Part shown: in pieces, positions 37,416 through 45,525 of the stretch
How the letters are laid out: every line of letters starts with the position of its first letter
How positions within the stretch are numbered: the stretch's first letter is position 1
Source: Myxococcus terminator_A
GTDB taxonomy: Bacteria; Myxococcota; Myxococcia; Myxococcales; Myxococcaceae
Assembly (NCBI GenBank): GCA_049194865.1
Contig: JBLZWL010000009.1
Span: 62,001-126,000 of the forward strand
Length of the DNA stretch: 64,000 nt
Reading direction: 5' to 3'
The notes under the pieces: generated by a model
The model's database searches: none
Seen by the model: the letters and a program-made list of their open reading frames with translations, nothing else
What the model was told of the DNA's origin: nothing
Program-made: the position numbers and the translations under genes

Positions 37416-37742
37416 ACCTGCTCGGGCTCCTTCGGCGTGGATATGTGCCCGCACTTCTCCGTGAACCATGCCACGCCGGCGGGCGTCACCAGCGTTTGGA
37501 TGGGTGTGAGGTGTGTCCTGGCCCTGCTTCTGCCGACGCAGCACGCACACCTGGTACACGAGACGGCCGTCTCGGATGAAGGACGTATAAGACACACATG
37601 GGCTGTCTTCGTCCTTCTTGAAGGACACCCCGTCGCGCTTCAGCCACCGGAAGAAGTCGCGGATGGGCAGGCGCAGGTGCCGAGCCGCGTCCATGAGGCT
37701 CATCAAGCGAGTGGTGGAGAGGAAGTCGTTGGCCAGCTTCAC
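37416..37742 (-). pseudogene. Phage antirepressor remnant (KilAC domain), frameshifted and truncated
   Basis: The minus strand reads VKLANDFLSTTRLMSLMDAA, RHLRLPIRDFFRWLKRDGV and VSYTSFIRDGRLVYQVCVLR, then after one extra base in a G3 run (37502-37504) TLVTPAGVAWFTEKCG, the usual KilAC ending. A TAG lies just upstream of the VKLA codons, so the N-terminal part is also cut off. The 3' end stops at the IS3 terminus. KilAC domains sit behind Bro-N or AntA domains in phage antirepressors; a Bro-N piece lies 0.8 kb upstream on the same strand. Confidence 0.75.
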
Positions 37743-37895
37743 CGCGGGCGCCTGGGCCTCGAGCTTGCGCTACTGGGCAGCCACCATTCGGCCAAGTCTG
37801 CCGCCGAGCGGAGGGTCCCGGGCAGTCCCATGCGCCTGCCCTCCTGCTGACAGATCGCAGCAGGCGGGCCGACTTCTTCCATAACGAAATGGGCT

Positions 37896-38324
37896 CTACG
37901 GGTTGATGACCAGGAAGTCCGTTGAGATCCTGATTGGGGAGTTCCAGCCGACGTTGACTAGGAATTCTACATACCCATCCCTCGGCGCGATGTTCATGAC
38001 GGTGTATGGCGCAGACGCAATGAAACGGTTGCCCGCATTGTCGACTTCGCTCGCAGAGATGAAAACCAGCGATCCTCGGCGGATGACGGGCCACCAGAAT
38101 GTGAAGCGCCTGACTCCGCTGCCGCTAGCCCAGCCGTCGTATCGGGTGGCGGCTCCTGAGACAGGCGCCAGGGAAAATTCTTGGGGCTGTGCGTCCAGAT
38201 ACGAGGCTTCGTAGCTGGGGAGTTGAGCCGAAGTGGGGGCGCCTTCAACAGGCGGAGATGCCCATGCGGCTGATGTCAGCGTGAGCAATGAGGCGACAAC
38301 CAAGGGGGCGGATAGGTGATGCAT
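37896..38324 (-). CDS. Secreted protein of unknown function
   Basis: 142 residues with signal peptide MHHLSAPLVVASLLTLTSAAWA and AGGAG six bases before the ATG at 38324. The mature protein is beta-rich with many aromatic residues (RFTFWWPVIRRGSLVF, GYVEFLVNVGW) and a single-domain size. It is intact in a region of broken genes, which hints at retained cargo. It lies between the KilAC and Bro-N remnants. I do not recognise the family. Confidence 0.7.
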   Translation of the reverse strand: MHHLSAPLVVASLLTLTSAAWASPPVEGAPTSAQLPSYEASYLDAQPQEFSLAPVSGAATRYDGWASGSGVRRFTFWWPVIRRGSLVFISASEVDNAGNRFIASAPYTVMNIAPRDGYVEFLVNVGWNSPIRISTDFLVINP

Positions 38325-38536
38325 GAAAACTCCTGATAGGTGGCAGTGATGTGAAGTCGAGAAGATTCTTGCCTCCTACGTGGTTGCGGTGCGTGTGGCA
38401 AATCTGCTGTTGGTGTGCATTGCCGCGAAGTGATTTGTTGCGGATGGACTGAAGAATGTTGTCTGGCGGCGGACGGCAGCGTGTCTTCGGGGATGAATGT
38501 GTTTGTGACATTTCGCTCCCCGCAAGGCGTGGTCAA

Positions 38537-39008
38537 TCAAGCCGCGAGACGGAAGAGGGCGGAGTTCGGCTGGGCGAAGAGTGCTGCTATGTCGGCCGAC
38601 AGCTGGGGCTGGACCCGTGAGTAGCTCCCCGTCTTGCGGAGGGTGAGGAGAACCTCGTGCGTCACCCGCCTGCGGAACCGCTCCACCCTCTTCGCCTTCT
38701 CGTCGTCCTGCGGCTTGGCGGCGAAGATGGCCCGGTACAGCCCCAGCTCGCTGATGGTGGTGACCTCTTGCTCTCCGCCAGGCGTCCACACAAGGCGCGG
38801 ACCCTTCTCGTCGTCGGGCAGCATGCGCGTCAGGGTGAACGCCTCGCGATACTCCAGGGCCACGGCGATGTCCTTGGCGACGAACCACGGCTCTCCGTCA
38901 GCCCCGTGGACGACCCGGACCGGGGTGTTTCTGTCGAAGAGGAAGGACTGGAGCTGGAGCCAAGTGCCCTGGTGGGGCCCTTCGCCCTGGACGCGTTGTC
39001 CATCCCCG
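38537..39008 (-). pseudogene. Bro-N domain phage antirepressor remnant, 5' end missing
   Basis: The open frame shows a Bro-N domain: FLFDRNTPVRVV, DGEPWFVAKDIAVALEY, then EKGPRLVWTPGGEQEV, ISELGLYRAIFAAKP and AKRFRRRVTHEVLLTLRK-like sequence (given as RVERFRRRVTHEVLLTLRK). No ATG or plausible start lies before the FLFD stretch; a TGA closes the frame near 39013. The usual Bro-N start is a few residues before that, so the gene has lost only its very beginning, at the junction with the gpL-like fragment. Confidence 0.75.
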
Positions 39009-39009
39009 G

Positions 39010-39618
39010 ATGCGCATCAGCCACTTCCACGCGGGCACCAACGGCCTGGGCGGGCCCGTGGTGTGGCAGGGTGCCTCGTACCAGCCCTGGCCCGTGCAGG
39101 CCCGCGGCTTCGAGAGGTCGGGCACCGGGCGCTTTCCCCGGCCCACGCTCACCGTGGCCAACCTCCAGGGCACACTGGGCGCCCTCGCGCGGGGCTGCAA
39201 CGACCTGCTGGGCGCACGCGTCATCCGCAAGCGCACCTTCGTCCGCTACCTGGATGCAGTGAACTTCCGCGGAGGCGGCAACCCCACCGCGAGCCCGTCG
39301 GAGGGCTTCCCTGACGACGAGTTCGTGGTGGACGCGAAGACGACGGAGAACAAGCACCTCATCGAGTTCACCCTCGCGGCGCGGTGTGACCTCGAAGGCG
39401 TCCGGATTCCCCTGCGCGTCATCACCCAGATGTGCGGATGGCAGTACCGGAGGGAGGGGGGCTACGCAGGCTCCCCCGTGGCGAAGGCCGATGACACGCC
39501 GACGTCCAGCGCGGCCGAGGACCGGTGCGGGAAGCGCCTCTCGAGCTGTAAGGTGCGGTTTGGGGCAACCGCCGTTCTTCCGTACGGTGGCTTTCCAGGG
39601 GTCGGGCTCTTGAGGTGA
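39010..39618 (+). pseudogene. Lambda gpL-like phage minor tail protein, N-terminus missing
   Basis: 202 residues match the phage tail tip L family: FHAGTNGLGGPVVWQG, RPTLTVANLQGTLGAL, TFVRYLDAVNF, GNPTASPSEGFPDDEF and, at the C-terminus, the cysteine-rich iron-sulphur-binding part (MCGWQYR, DRCGKRLSSCKVRFG, LPYGGFPG). About 30 residues that normally precede FHAG are absent; upstream lies the reversed Bro-N gene. The remaining open frame is intact. Confidence 0.85.
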
Positions 39619-39764
39619 CGAAGGGTGGATGCGAGCCATTCAAGACGTCGTCCTACCTTCGCAGCCTCTGGATCGACCGTGCCGAAACTCACCTGTTGCC
39701 TGAGACGGCCCGGGTTGTATTCGGTTGGTGACGGGATGTTGACCGCGCTGTGTGGTCGTGCTCG

Positions 39765-40578
39765 TTAGTACAGGGCCTCCAATGCTGTGACGTCGCTCGC
39801 GGTGAACTCTCCTGTCGCGCCCGTGGGAAAGCAGGAGTTCATGAGCGAGCCACCGGCTGAGGCGCCAGTCGGGGTTCCCGTGATGTGGATAGCACCAACG
39901 CCGGCCGAGCCTTCATTGGTCGCGCTGCCGCCGCAGCTGATCGCGCGGTTGAAGTAGTCCGAGTGGCGATATCCGATTGTGTGGCCGATCTCGTGGGTGA
40001 TCACGTGCTCTATCGTGTCGCGAGGATACGCCGCGAGCCCTGAGCCGAGTGAGATCGAAGGGAACGGCTTGCCACCCGAAGGAAACCCGCTGGTGGCGCT
40101 GGGCCCGGTAGGGAGGACAGGATTGATCGCCAGTTCAATGATTGCGTAGGGCGGACGGGGCGGACAACCAGGGGTTTCCTGGCACGGATTGGGAGTGTAT
40201 GAAAACTCGAGGCCGAGAGCGAGAGCGTTGTAGTTTGCGATTGCGTCCTGGATCCCGATGTAGATAGCCGTTGGGATAGACGACGTGGGGTGAATGAAAA
40301 TCGTCTGAATGGTGGAAGAGACCAGATTGGTGGTGTGATAATGCTCTTGGCTGTTGTCGTCTCGTTCGAGCATCTCCCGCGATGCCTGAAGGCTCACCGC
40401 AGCGTCCCCCCCCGACATATACGACGCCATCGACGACCATGATGTCGCTCGCCGGAAATCCAGCCTCAACGAGATTGTCGATAGTCTCCTGAGTGTCGTC
40501 AGCGGTTCTTGGCTCGACACCGCAGCCGAACATCCACGCGCCACAGGCCAGTGCGAATACGGTCATCCTCGTGATCAT
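39765..40578 (-). pseudogene. HEIGH-type secreted metallopeptidase with a homopolymer frameshift
   Basis: A lipoprotein-like start (MITRMTVFALACGAWMFGC, AGGAGG six bases upstream) leads into DIMVVDGVVYV. In a C8 run (40406-40413) the frame is lost; with seven bases it reads on as GDAAVSLQASREML to YALEALY-like end TASDVTALEALY. The zinc motif HEIGHTIGYRH (HExxHxxGxxH) is intact, as is SCFPTGATG. With one base removed the gene encodes 270 residues. It resembles the dual-action HEIGH metallopeptidase family. Whether the run is a sequencing slip, decay or a phase-variable switch cannot be told. Confidence 0.8.
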
Positions 40579-40884
40579 CGGTACCTCCTGGCAAGCGTTC
40601 GAGGCTGGCTCGCAACGGTCCCGATAGGGAGTCGAAGCACCGGCCGCTGCGAAGTCTAACGCGCCTTGTACTGGGCGTGAATCTGTCCGGAGGCGAATCA
40701 CTCCCGTCTTGCTGGCTGCGTGTGTGAGGATTTGTACTTCCGGCGGAATCGTGCGGAGGAATGAGATTGCTTTCAGGTTTCTAAATTGCACGTTGCGTGA
40801 GGTGCCACTTCGCGTCGTGGGTGAAGGTCGTGCGGCGGTCTAGGGGATTTCCCATACGTTTGAGAGGCCTCGACCACCCGGACG
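40579..40884. other. Intergenic region upstream of the metallopeptidase
   Basis: About 305 bases with lower GC than the surroundings. It must contain the promoter of the minus-strand metallopeptidase gene. I see no gene, no clear -35/-10 pair and no strong hairpin. Confidence 0.4.
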
Positions 40885-41081
40885 ATGTCCAACAGCGCGC
40901 CCGGCTACCACGTCCTCGTGTGAGAGCGGGACGTCGGCGCCAAGGAGCTGGGCGTCGTCACGGGCGAGACGCGCATCACCATTCTTCCGGCGCTGGCGGG
41001 CGCGAAGCCGGCGGGTGTCCTCCAGGGGGTGCTCGGGGCGGTGCTCATCGCCGGTGGCGCGGTGCTCTCCGTCAACGACTA
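40885..41081 (+). pseudogene. Lambda gpI-like tail assembly protein remnant
   Basis: The frame from the ATG at 40885 reads MSNSAPGYHVLV, a TGA at 40921, then ERDVGAKELGVVTGETRITI, LPALAGAKPAGVLQGVLGAV and LIAGGAVLS. The KELG turn, the ITILPALxGAK strand and the Gly-rich hydrophobic segment match lambda-type tail assembly protein I. The in-frame stop and short length mark it as dead. It lies downstream of the gpL-like piece in the same direction, as in lambda, where K comes between. Confidence 0.6.
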
Positions 41082-41180
41082 TGGCGCGGTGGCCGACTGC
41101 ACGCGGAACGCCGCGCCTGGGCGGAAGCACTGCTTCGCGCATCAGAAGCGGGCGACGCGGGGCAGCCTCTATCCACCTCC

Positions 41181-41453
41181 GTGGCTGAGACGTACGCCAT
41201 GCCGTGTGAGAGGCTCGTCGCAGCCGCCCTGGCCTACGCGGGTGCGGGCGACGACGAGGAGGCGTTCGCGAAGGCGAAGGACAGGCTCCGGAAGGCAGCC
41301 CAGTCCTACACCCGCGGGCTCCTACTCCAGTCAGCTACAGCCCCCGCTCCTCAAACCAGGAAGAAGCATCCGGTGCGGCAGCTTGAGCTGTGGTCAGATG
41401 CAGGCTGTGCGGTCGCACGTTGCGCGGCATCGGTTCCGCCTACTCTGGCATAG
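41181..41453 (+). CDS. Short ORF of uncertain status
   Basis: A frame with good third-position GC reads VAETYAMPCERLVAAALAYA, GAGDDEEAFAKAKDRLRKAA, QSYTRG. It looks like a helical coding segment. No Shine-Dalgarno is visible at the GTG (41181) or the ATG (41199), and the last 60 bases overlap a better supported gene on the other strand, so the C-terminal part is doubtful. Confidence 0.35.
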   Translation: MAETYAMPCERLVAAALAYAGAGDDEEAFAKAKDRLRKAAQSYTRGLLLQSATAPAPQTRKKHPVRQLELWSDAGCAVARCAASVPPTLA

Positions 41454-41633
41454 CTGTCCGCAGGTAGGGTCCCCAGCACATCCCGCTATGCAGTCGTTAT
41501 AGTTGGGCTCACAGTCAAAGCAGCACGGTGCTAGAGCCGCCGCTGCCTCCTCTACAACGCGGGACTCGGCGGCGAAAGCCGCACCGGCCCCAAAACAAAG
41601 TCCAACAAACACCGCCAAGAGTGTCTTCTTCAT
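41394..41633 (-). CDS. Small secreted cysteine-rich protein
   Basis: 79 residues: signal peptide MKKTLLAVFVGLCFGAGAAFA and a mature part with eleven Cys in repeated spacing (CCFDC, CIAGC, CGQLC, CRATC). A GGGG element lies seven bases before the ATG at 41633. The pattern CxxxC in pairs suggests a compact disulphide-rich helical hairpin. Function unknown. Confidence 0.7.
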   Translation of the reverse strand: MKKTLLAVFVGLCFGAGAAFAAESRVVEEAAAALAPCCFDCEPNYNDCIAGCAGDPTCGQLCQSRRNRCRATCDRTACI

Positions 41634-41793
41634 GGGTCCCCTTTGCGTGGTTTCCACTGCGTCTGGCGTGACCACACGGATACTGCCTCAGTTGCAGTGT
41701 GATGGATAGTCAAGTCCGTGTCGTGCTCAGCGTGGCTTCCCAGCCCAATGAAAATTGACAGCTCAAGTGACGCGGACCCTTTGACCCGCCCGA

Positions 41794-42059
41794 TTACCGC
41801 TCACCGCATGGTGGGTTCGTGGTGTCGCGCAGTCGCCGCTCAACGTCGCGGCGTGTGTCATCGCAGAGCATGGTTCTGGGCGAGTAGTAGACGCACACGT
41901 GGAGGTCGCCACACGCCTCACGCAGCCACTCGTGGCGCCGGTCATGGCTGCTGAGGCGAGTCTGGACCGCCCCGAATCGCCGACGTCGAGCACGCGCGGC
42001 GGCGCATCTGGAGTCACGTCGACCCCGACGTAAATGGCTGGCATGTCGGCGAAGTCCAT
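41794..42059 (-). pseudogene. GIY-YIG-like nuclease gene with one-base frameshift
   Basis: The minus strand reads MPAIYVGVDVTPDAPPRVLD, VGDSG and, after adding one base to a C4 run (41970-41973), RLSSHDRRHEWLREACGDLH, VCVYYSPRTML and RDVERRLRDTTNPPCGER with a stop at 41794. AIYV with L-D-V-G-D-S-G, an Arg in RLSSH and Glu in ERRL before NPPCG match the layout of GIY-YIG domains. With the extra base it is 88 residues, short but possible. The family call is by pattern only. Confidence 0.5.
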
Positions 42060-42107
42060 CCGTTCGAATGGGGCGGCGCTCACTCCTTCCAGCTCGCGGA
42101 CCCGGAG

Positions 42108-42377
42108 GTGCGTACCGTCTTGAGCGGCGAACTGGTGTTCCCCGGGCACGTCGGCACCCTCTACCAGGCGCACAACGCGGTGAACCGGGGACGGGCGACG
42201 CCGCGCACGCTGCACCTCATGCCCGACGGGACGGTGTTCAGCGATCAAGTCACGCAAAAGAAACGTGCCAGGGGGCAGGTCTGGCGGTGCACCGGGGGAA
42301 TTGCTCGGCACGGCGCAACTATCTTGCAGGGAAGCTATTGGAAGCGGAACAGGCTGTCGTGGTTACCGGGCCACTGA
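42108..42377 (+). CDS. Doubtful ORF, possible gene fragment
   Basis: A GTG-started plus-strand frame (LSGELVFPGHVGTLYQAHNA, TPRTLHLMPDGTVFSDQV) has about 90 percent G/C third positions up to about 42260, better than the antisense frame. It resembles a real coding stretch but matches nothing I know, has no visible ribosome site, and its last 40 codons overlap a minus-strand candidate. It may be a fragment left by rearrangement. Confidence 0.28.
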   Translation: MRTVLSGELVFPGHVGTLYQAHNAVNRGRATPRTLHLMPDGTVFSDQVTQKKRARGQVWRCTGGIARHGATILQGSYWKRNRLSWLPGH

Positions 42378-42615
42378 CCGTGCCGGATGCGCAGGTGGCC
42401 GTGCAGGTCGTCATTTCCTCCGAGGAAATTCGCAAATCCTCGCCGGCTGAATCCAGGTGGAGCGCCACAATGAGGGCCTCGTCCGGCGCGTGGTGGAAGT
42501 CCTCAACGACTCCGAGGACGACCTCGATGCGCGGCTCTCCGCGCGGCAGGAACCCCGAAACGTTGGAATCGCACAGCCCTCCGCCGTCCCGGTTCAGCTT
42601 CCCGCGCTTCCTCAT
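42335..42615 (-). pseudogene. Frameshifted minus-strand gene of unknown function
   Basis: From an ATG at 42615 the strand reads MRKRGKLNRDGGGLCDSNVS, GFLPRGEPRIEVVLGVVEDF, HHAPDEALIVALHLDSAGED and LRISSEE; with one base added to the T3 run at 42414-42416 it continues NDDLHGHLRIRHGQWPGNHD and ends SLFRFQ. The repaired length is 93 residues. Third-position GC is high on both sides of the break. The plus strand also has an open frame here, so the call is tentative. Confidence 0.38.
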
Positions 42616-42730
42616 GAACGCCAACAATGCGAAGAACCTCGCCCAGACGCGGCCGACGCCATCCGTGCGTGCGCTGGGCCGCCATGTCATCGCCGATGGC
42701 GCCCAGGAAGGAGTGGAGGTCAGCCCATGA
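42614..42730 (+). CDS. Short ORF coupled to the second DnaC-like gene
   Basis: A 38-residue frame (MNANNAKNLAQTRPTPSVRA, then GRHVIADGAQEGVEVSP) ends in a TGA that overlaps the ATG of the DnaC-like gene (ATGA). The same QEGV peptide frame precedes copy 1, which supports conservation of at least its 3' end. It could be the remainder of a longer upstream gene. Confidence 0.35.
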   Translation: MNANNAKNLAQTRPTPSVRALGRHVIADGAQEGVEVSP

Positions 42731-43548
42731 GCCAGGACGACGAGAAGGCGCCGCCAGCCGAGCCCCTGCCGCAAGCGCCCCGGAGGCTGGCGGACCTGAT
42801 GCGGAAGGGCATGTCCCAGGCCCGTGAGCGGCCTTCAGCGGGGCTGGCCCAACTGGAGGCGGACTGGAAGCAGCGAGAGGTGGAGTTGAAGCAGGCCGAG
42901 GTGACGGAGCAGGCCCGGCATGAGGCCGCCCACGCCGCCGCGTGGCCGTTGCACCTGAAGTCGTGCCACGTCCCCGAGGAGGCCGTGGCGGCCCTCGCTG
43001 GGGAGGCGGTGCTGGAGACGGCTGCCCTCCGCGCCGCGAGGCACGTCCTGCGGGAGGGCCTGCGTACACTGTTGCTGTCCGGCGGCAGTGGGGTGGGGAA
43101 GACCGTCGGGGCGTGCCACCTCTTCCGCTCCGCGGTGCGCCAAGAGACGCGCACCGGCCAGCGTCTGCCCGAGTGGGACGCGTCCGCCGGGCTCTTCGTG
43201 CACTGGTCGCGGTTGAAGCGCGCCAGCGACCACGAGGCGGAGGACAGGCAGCTGCTTCAGCGTGCTGTCCAGGTGCGCATCCTGGTGCTGGATGACGTCG
43301 GTGGGCCGCCGGGCGAGGAGATGGGTCCGCGCCACCGGGAGCTCCTCGAGGAGTTGGTGGACAGTCGGGACAGGCCCGGCATGGTGACGGCGTATATCAC
43401 CCGGCTCTCGGTGCAGCGGAGGGAAGGCGGGCCCTCGGATTTCGCCACCCACGTTGGCGCCCGCGTCGTCTCCCGCATGAGTCGCCAGGGGACGTTCCAC
43501 CTGGCCGACTGCGGAAGCCGGGATCTGCGCCGGGGCGCGAAGCCGTGA
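42727..43548 (+). CDS. DnaC/IstB-like ATPase, copy 2 (phage helicase-loader type)
   Basis: 273 residues, same length and domain order as copy 1 at 28620-29441, and alike over the whole protein. Walker A is GGSGVGKTVG, Walker B ILVLDDVGG, followed by MVTAYITRLSV and SRMSRQGTFHLADCG. GGAGG lies eight bases before the ATG. Copy 1 and copy 2 are in the same direction and bracket 13 kb of the island, so recombination between them could delete it. Confidence 0.78.
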   Translation: MSQDDEKAPPAEPLPQAPRRLADLMRKGMSQARERPSAGLAQLEADWKQREVELKQAEVTEQARHEAAHAAAWPLHLKSCHVPEEAVAALAGEAVLETAALRAARHVLREGLRTLLLSGGSGVGKTVGACHLFRSAVRQETRTGQRLPEWDASAGLFVHWSRLKRASDHEAEDRQLLQRAVQVRILVLDDVGGPPGEEMGPRHRELLEELVDSRDRPGMVTAYITRLSVQRREGGPSDFATHVGARVVSRMSRQGTFHLADCGSRDLRRGAKP

Positions 43549-43650
43549 CGTAACAGTGAGCACTGGCTACTGGATCGCCACGGCTTCCTCTTGTCGCAGT
43601 CGAACCATCCGGCTCGCTCATGCACCGGGGCGAGTGGGTCGTGTCCGTTC

Positions 43651-44436
43651 TTACGGGGCGCGAAGCCTCTCCGCCTTGATTTGCACGAGCTGCTGCTGGA
43701 TGCGCGCCACGATGCCGATGCACAGCGCGGTGGCGAGCAGGAATATCGCGCTATGGGCAGTTTGGATGCGGCGCAGCGTGCCGGAGCTGATGCCCGCGAT
43801 TTCGGCGAGGTAGTTCATCGAATGGTGCCACATGCCCAGCGCCAAGGTGAGCAGCCCTGTGTACCACCATGCGCGTATCAGGCCAGTTCGGCTGGCCTCG
43901 CCTCCCAGGTCGAGCCAGAGGTCGCGGAGTAGTTGATAGGGTTTGAAGAGGTTCATGCCCGGGATGAACCAGGACAGGATGGCCCAGCGGGGCGAGGCCT
44001 GGCTGACCTTGAGCAGTGTCGCGATACGGATTGCCCGGTACTGCCACGTCAGGAAGCAGATCGCGCTGAGCAGCAAGGTCACGATTTTGATGAGGTGCAG
44101 GGCCATGAGGCTTTCCAAATAGATGTCGAAGGCCTCGGACTGCGTGTAGCCGATCTCGCGGACGAAACTGAAGAGCCAGCGCCTCACGGCGATGTAGGCG
44201 AACTCGGCGACCACTTGGAGGCCGATGGCGCAGGTTGCGACGACCGCCCAGGGGCTCGCGGAGGACAGGGGACGTTGCCTCACCCTCGCGTGGCAGGATG
44301 TACATGCACGGGCGTCACGCCCCTTGCACTGCTCGCAGAAGAAGCGTCCGCAGCGGGTACAGGTTCCCGTGGCGGGCTGGTCTGGATGGTGGGCGCATGA
44401 GGCATCAGCAGGGGGGCTGGATGGCGCTGTCAGCAT
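43651..44436 (-). CDS. DUF4328-type membrane protein with N-terminal zinc finger
   Basis: 261 residues. The N-terminus holds a B-box-like Cys/His cluster (CAHHPDQPATGTCTRCGRFF, then CEQC, CTSC), followed by four or five membrane segments. The stretch FLTWQYRAIRIA, SPRWAILSWFIPGMNLFKPY and QLLRDLW is the mark of DUF4328 proteins. Role unknown; the family is common in actinobacteria and myxobacteria. The ATG at 44436 is chosen because the upstream frame shows no coding pattern. It is intact. Confidence 0.8.
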   Translation of the reverse strand: MLTAPSSPPADASCAHHPDQPATGTCTRCGRFFCEQCKGRDARACTSCHARVRQRPLSSASPWAVVATCAIGLQVVAEFAYIAVRRWLFSFVREIGYTQSEAFDIYLESLMALHLIKIVTLLLSAICFLTWQYRAIRIATLLKVSQASPRWAILSWFIPGMNLFKPYQLLRDLWLDLGGEASRTGLIRAWWYTGLLTLALGMWHHSMNYLAEIAGISSGTLRRIQTAHSAIFLLATALCIGIVARIQQQLVQIKAERLRAP

Positions 44437-44578
44437 GGAGTCGACTCGGGGCGAGGTGTGGAGTCGCGGCTCGGCGAAGCGGACATTCACTATACACATG
44501 CGTGACAGGAGTTGAGCCCAGGTGGAGCAGGGGAAGGGCAGTCCGATGATTCCTGTTGGCTCCAGAACAGCGCGACGT

Positions 44579-44675
44579 GCGGCGGCACCGGGGTGGGGGA
44601 GACCGCCGGGGGGCCACCGCTTCCACTCCGTGATGCGTGTCGAGACACGCATCGGCCATCGTCTGCGCGAGCGCT
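44579..44675 (+). pseudogene. Fragment of a third DnaC-like ATPase gene
   Basis: About 97 bases match the Walker A region of copies 1 and 2 base by base with many substitutions (GGCGGCACCGGGGTGGGGGA against GGCGGCAGTGGGGTGGGGAA). The Walker lysine codon AAG has become GAG, and a base is lost soon after, so the piece is dead. It is in the same direction as the two full copies. Confidence 0.7.
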
Positions 44676-44742
44676 CCTCCTGCCCGGTTTCGGGACGCGG
44701 CAGTTCCCGCGACTCGACGGAGCCTCCCGAATGGCCAACTAA

Positions 44743-45525
44743 CACTATTGCGTCAGGGGCCCGAAGGGTGGACGGGGAGGCCGGGGAGGCGACGTGAGGT
44801 GCGGTGGGGGTTGGTGCGGTGGCAGGTGGGGCAGCGCGGCAACCACGAGGCAATCACTCGCGCCATGGCGAGCCGTGCGGTGATGAAGCTGTCGAGGAAG
44901 TGTCGCTCAGGCCGAGAGTGACTGCGCGTGGGCTTCAGCCGCCCTTCGGACCGAGGGGGGAAAACGCCGCGTGCGTTCCGCCACGAGGAAGGCGTAGCAA
45001 GACAGCGCGACGGAGACATGGTGATGCCAGCCGGGGAAACGGCGGCCTTCGTAATGGTCCAGGCCCAATTCCCCCTTGAGGTCCTCGTAGACGCGTTCGG
45101 TTCTCCAGCGCTGCATCACCAGACGAATGAGCTGCTTCTTCGTCCGGCCCTCTGGCAGGGATATCAGGAAGTAATTGGCGGGCTCGGGCTCACCGTCGCG
45201 CCACTCAATGAGCAACCCCAGAGGCTCCTGCTCTCGCAGGGGGACGCCCGCGGCGACGACGCGGCGCAGGGCAAAGCGTGCCGACAAGGCGGCTTGCGTG
45301 CCCTGGCGCCAGGTGCACCGCCGGAAGCCGCCCCGTTCATGAAGACGCAGGGCCAGGTCCGAAACGCTTCGCACGTCCTTTCGGGGGGCGGCCCTTCGCA
45401 GCCAAGAGGCAGACGCTCGTCTGAGGGGCCACTGCCACCGCGTAATGCAAGCCCAGCGAGCGAAGGCGCGCACGAAAGTCGCTGGAATTGCCATAGGCGA
45501 TGTCCGCCAGGAGGACGCCCGGTAC
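44743..45525 (-). mobile_element. IS701-family transposase remnant
   Basis: The minus strand shows the second half of an IS701-type transposase in three frames: GVLLADIAYGNSSDFRARLR (second catalytic Asp), then after a G6 run (45383-45388) KDVRSVSDLALRLHERGGF, PANYFLISLPEGRTKKQLI, YEDLKGELGLDHYEGR with the catalytic Glu and GWHHHVSVALSCYAFLVAER, and after another slip the zinc-type end PRCPTCHR. The N-terminal half is missing and the left part borders the parvulin gene. A CTAA at about 44739-44742 could be an old target site. Confidence 0.8.

Noticed and set aside
40797..41180. Plus-strand frame from 40797 as a single gene of 218 residues
   Set aside because: Its first 120 codons are Arg/Gly-rich and out of register with the gpI-like remnant that occupies the same bases in another frame; only the later part from 41181 may code.
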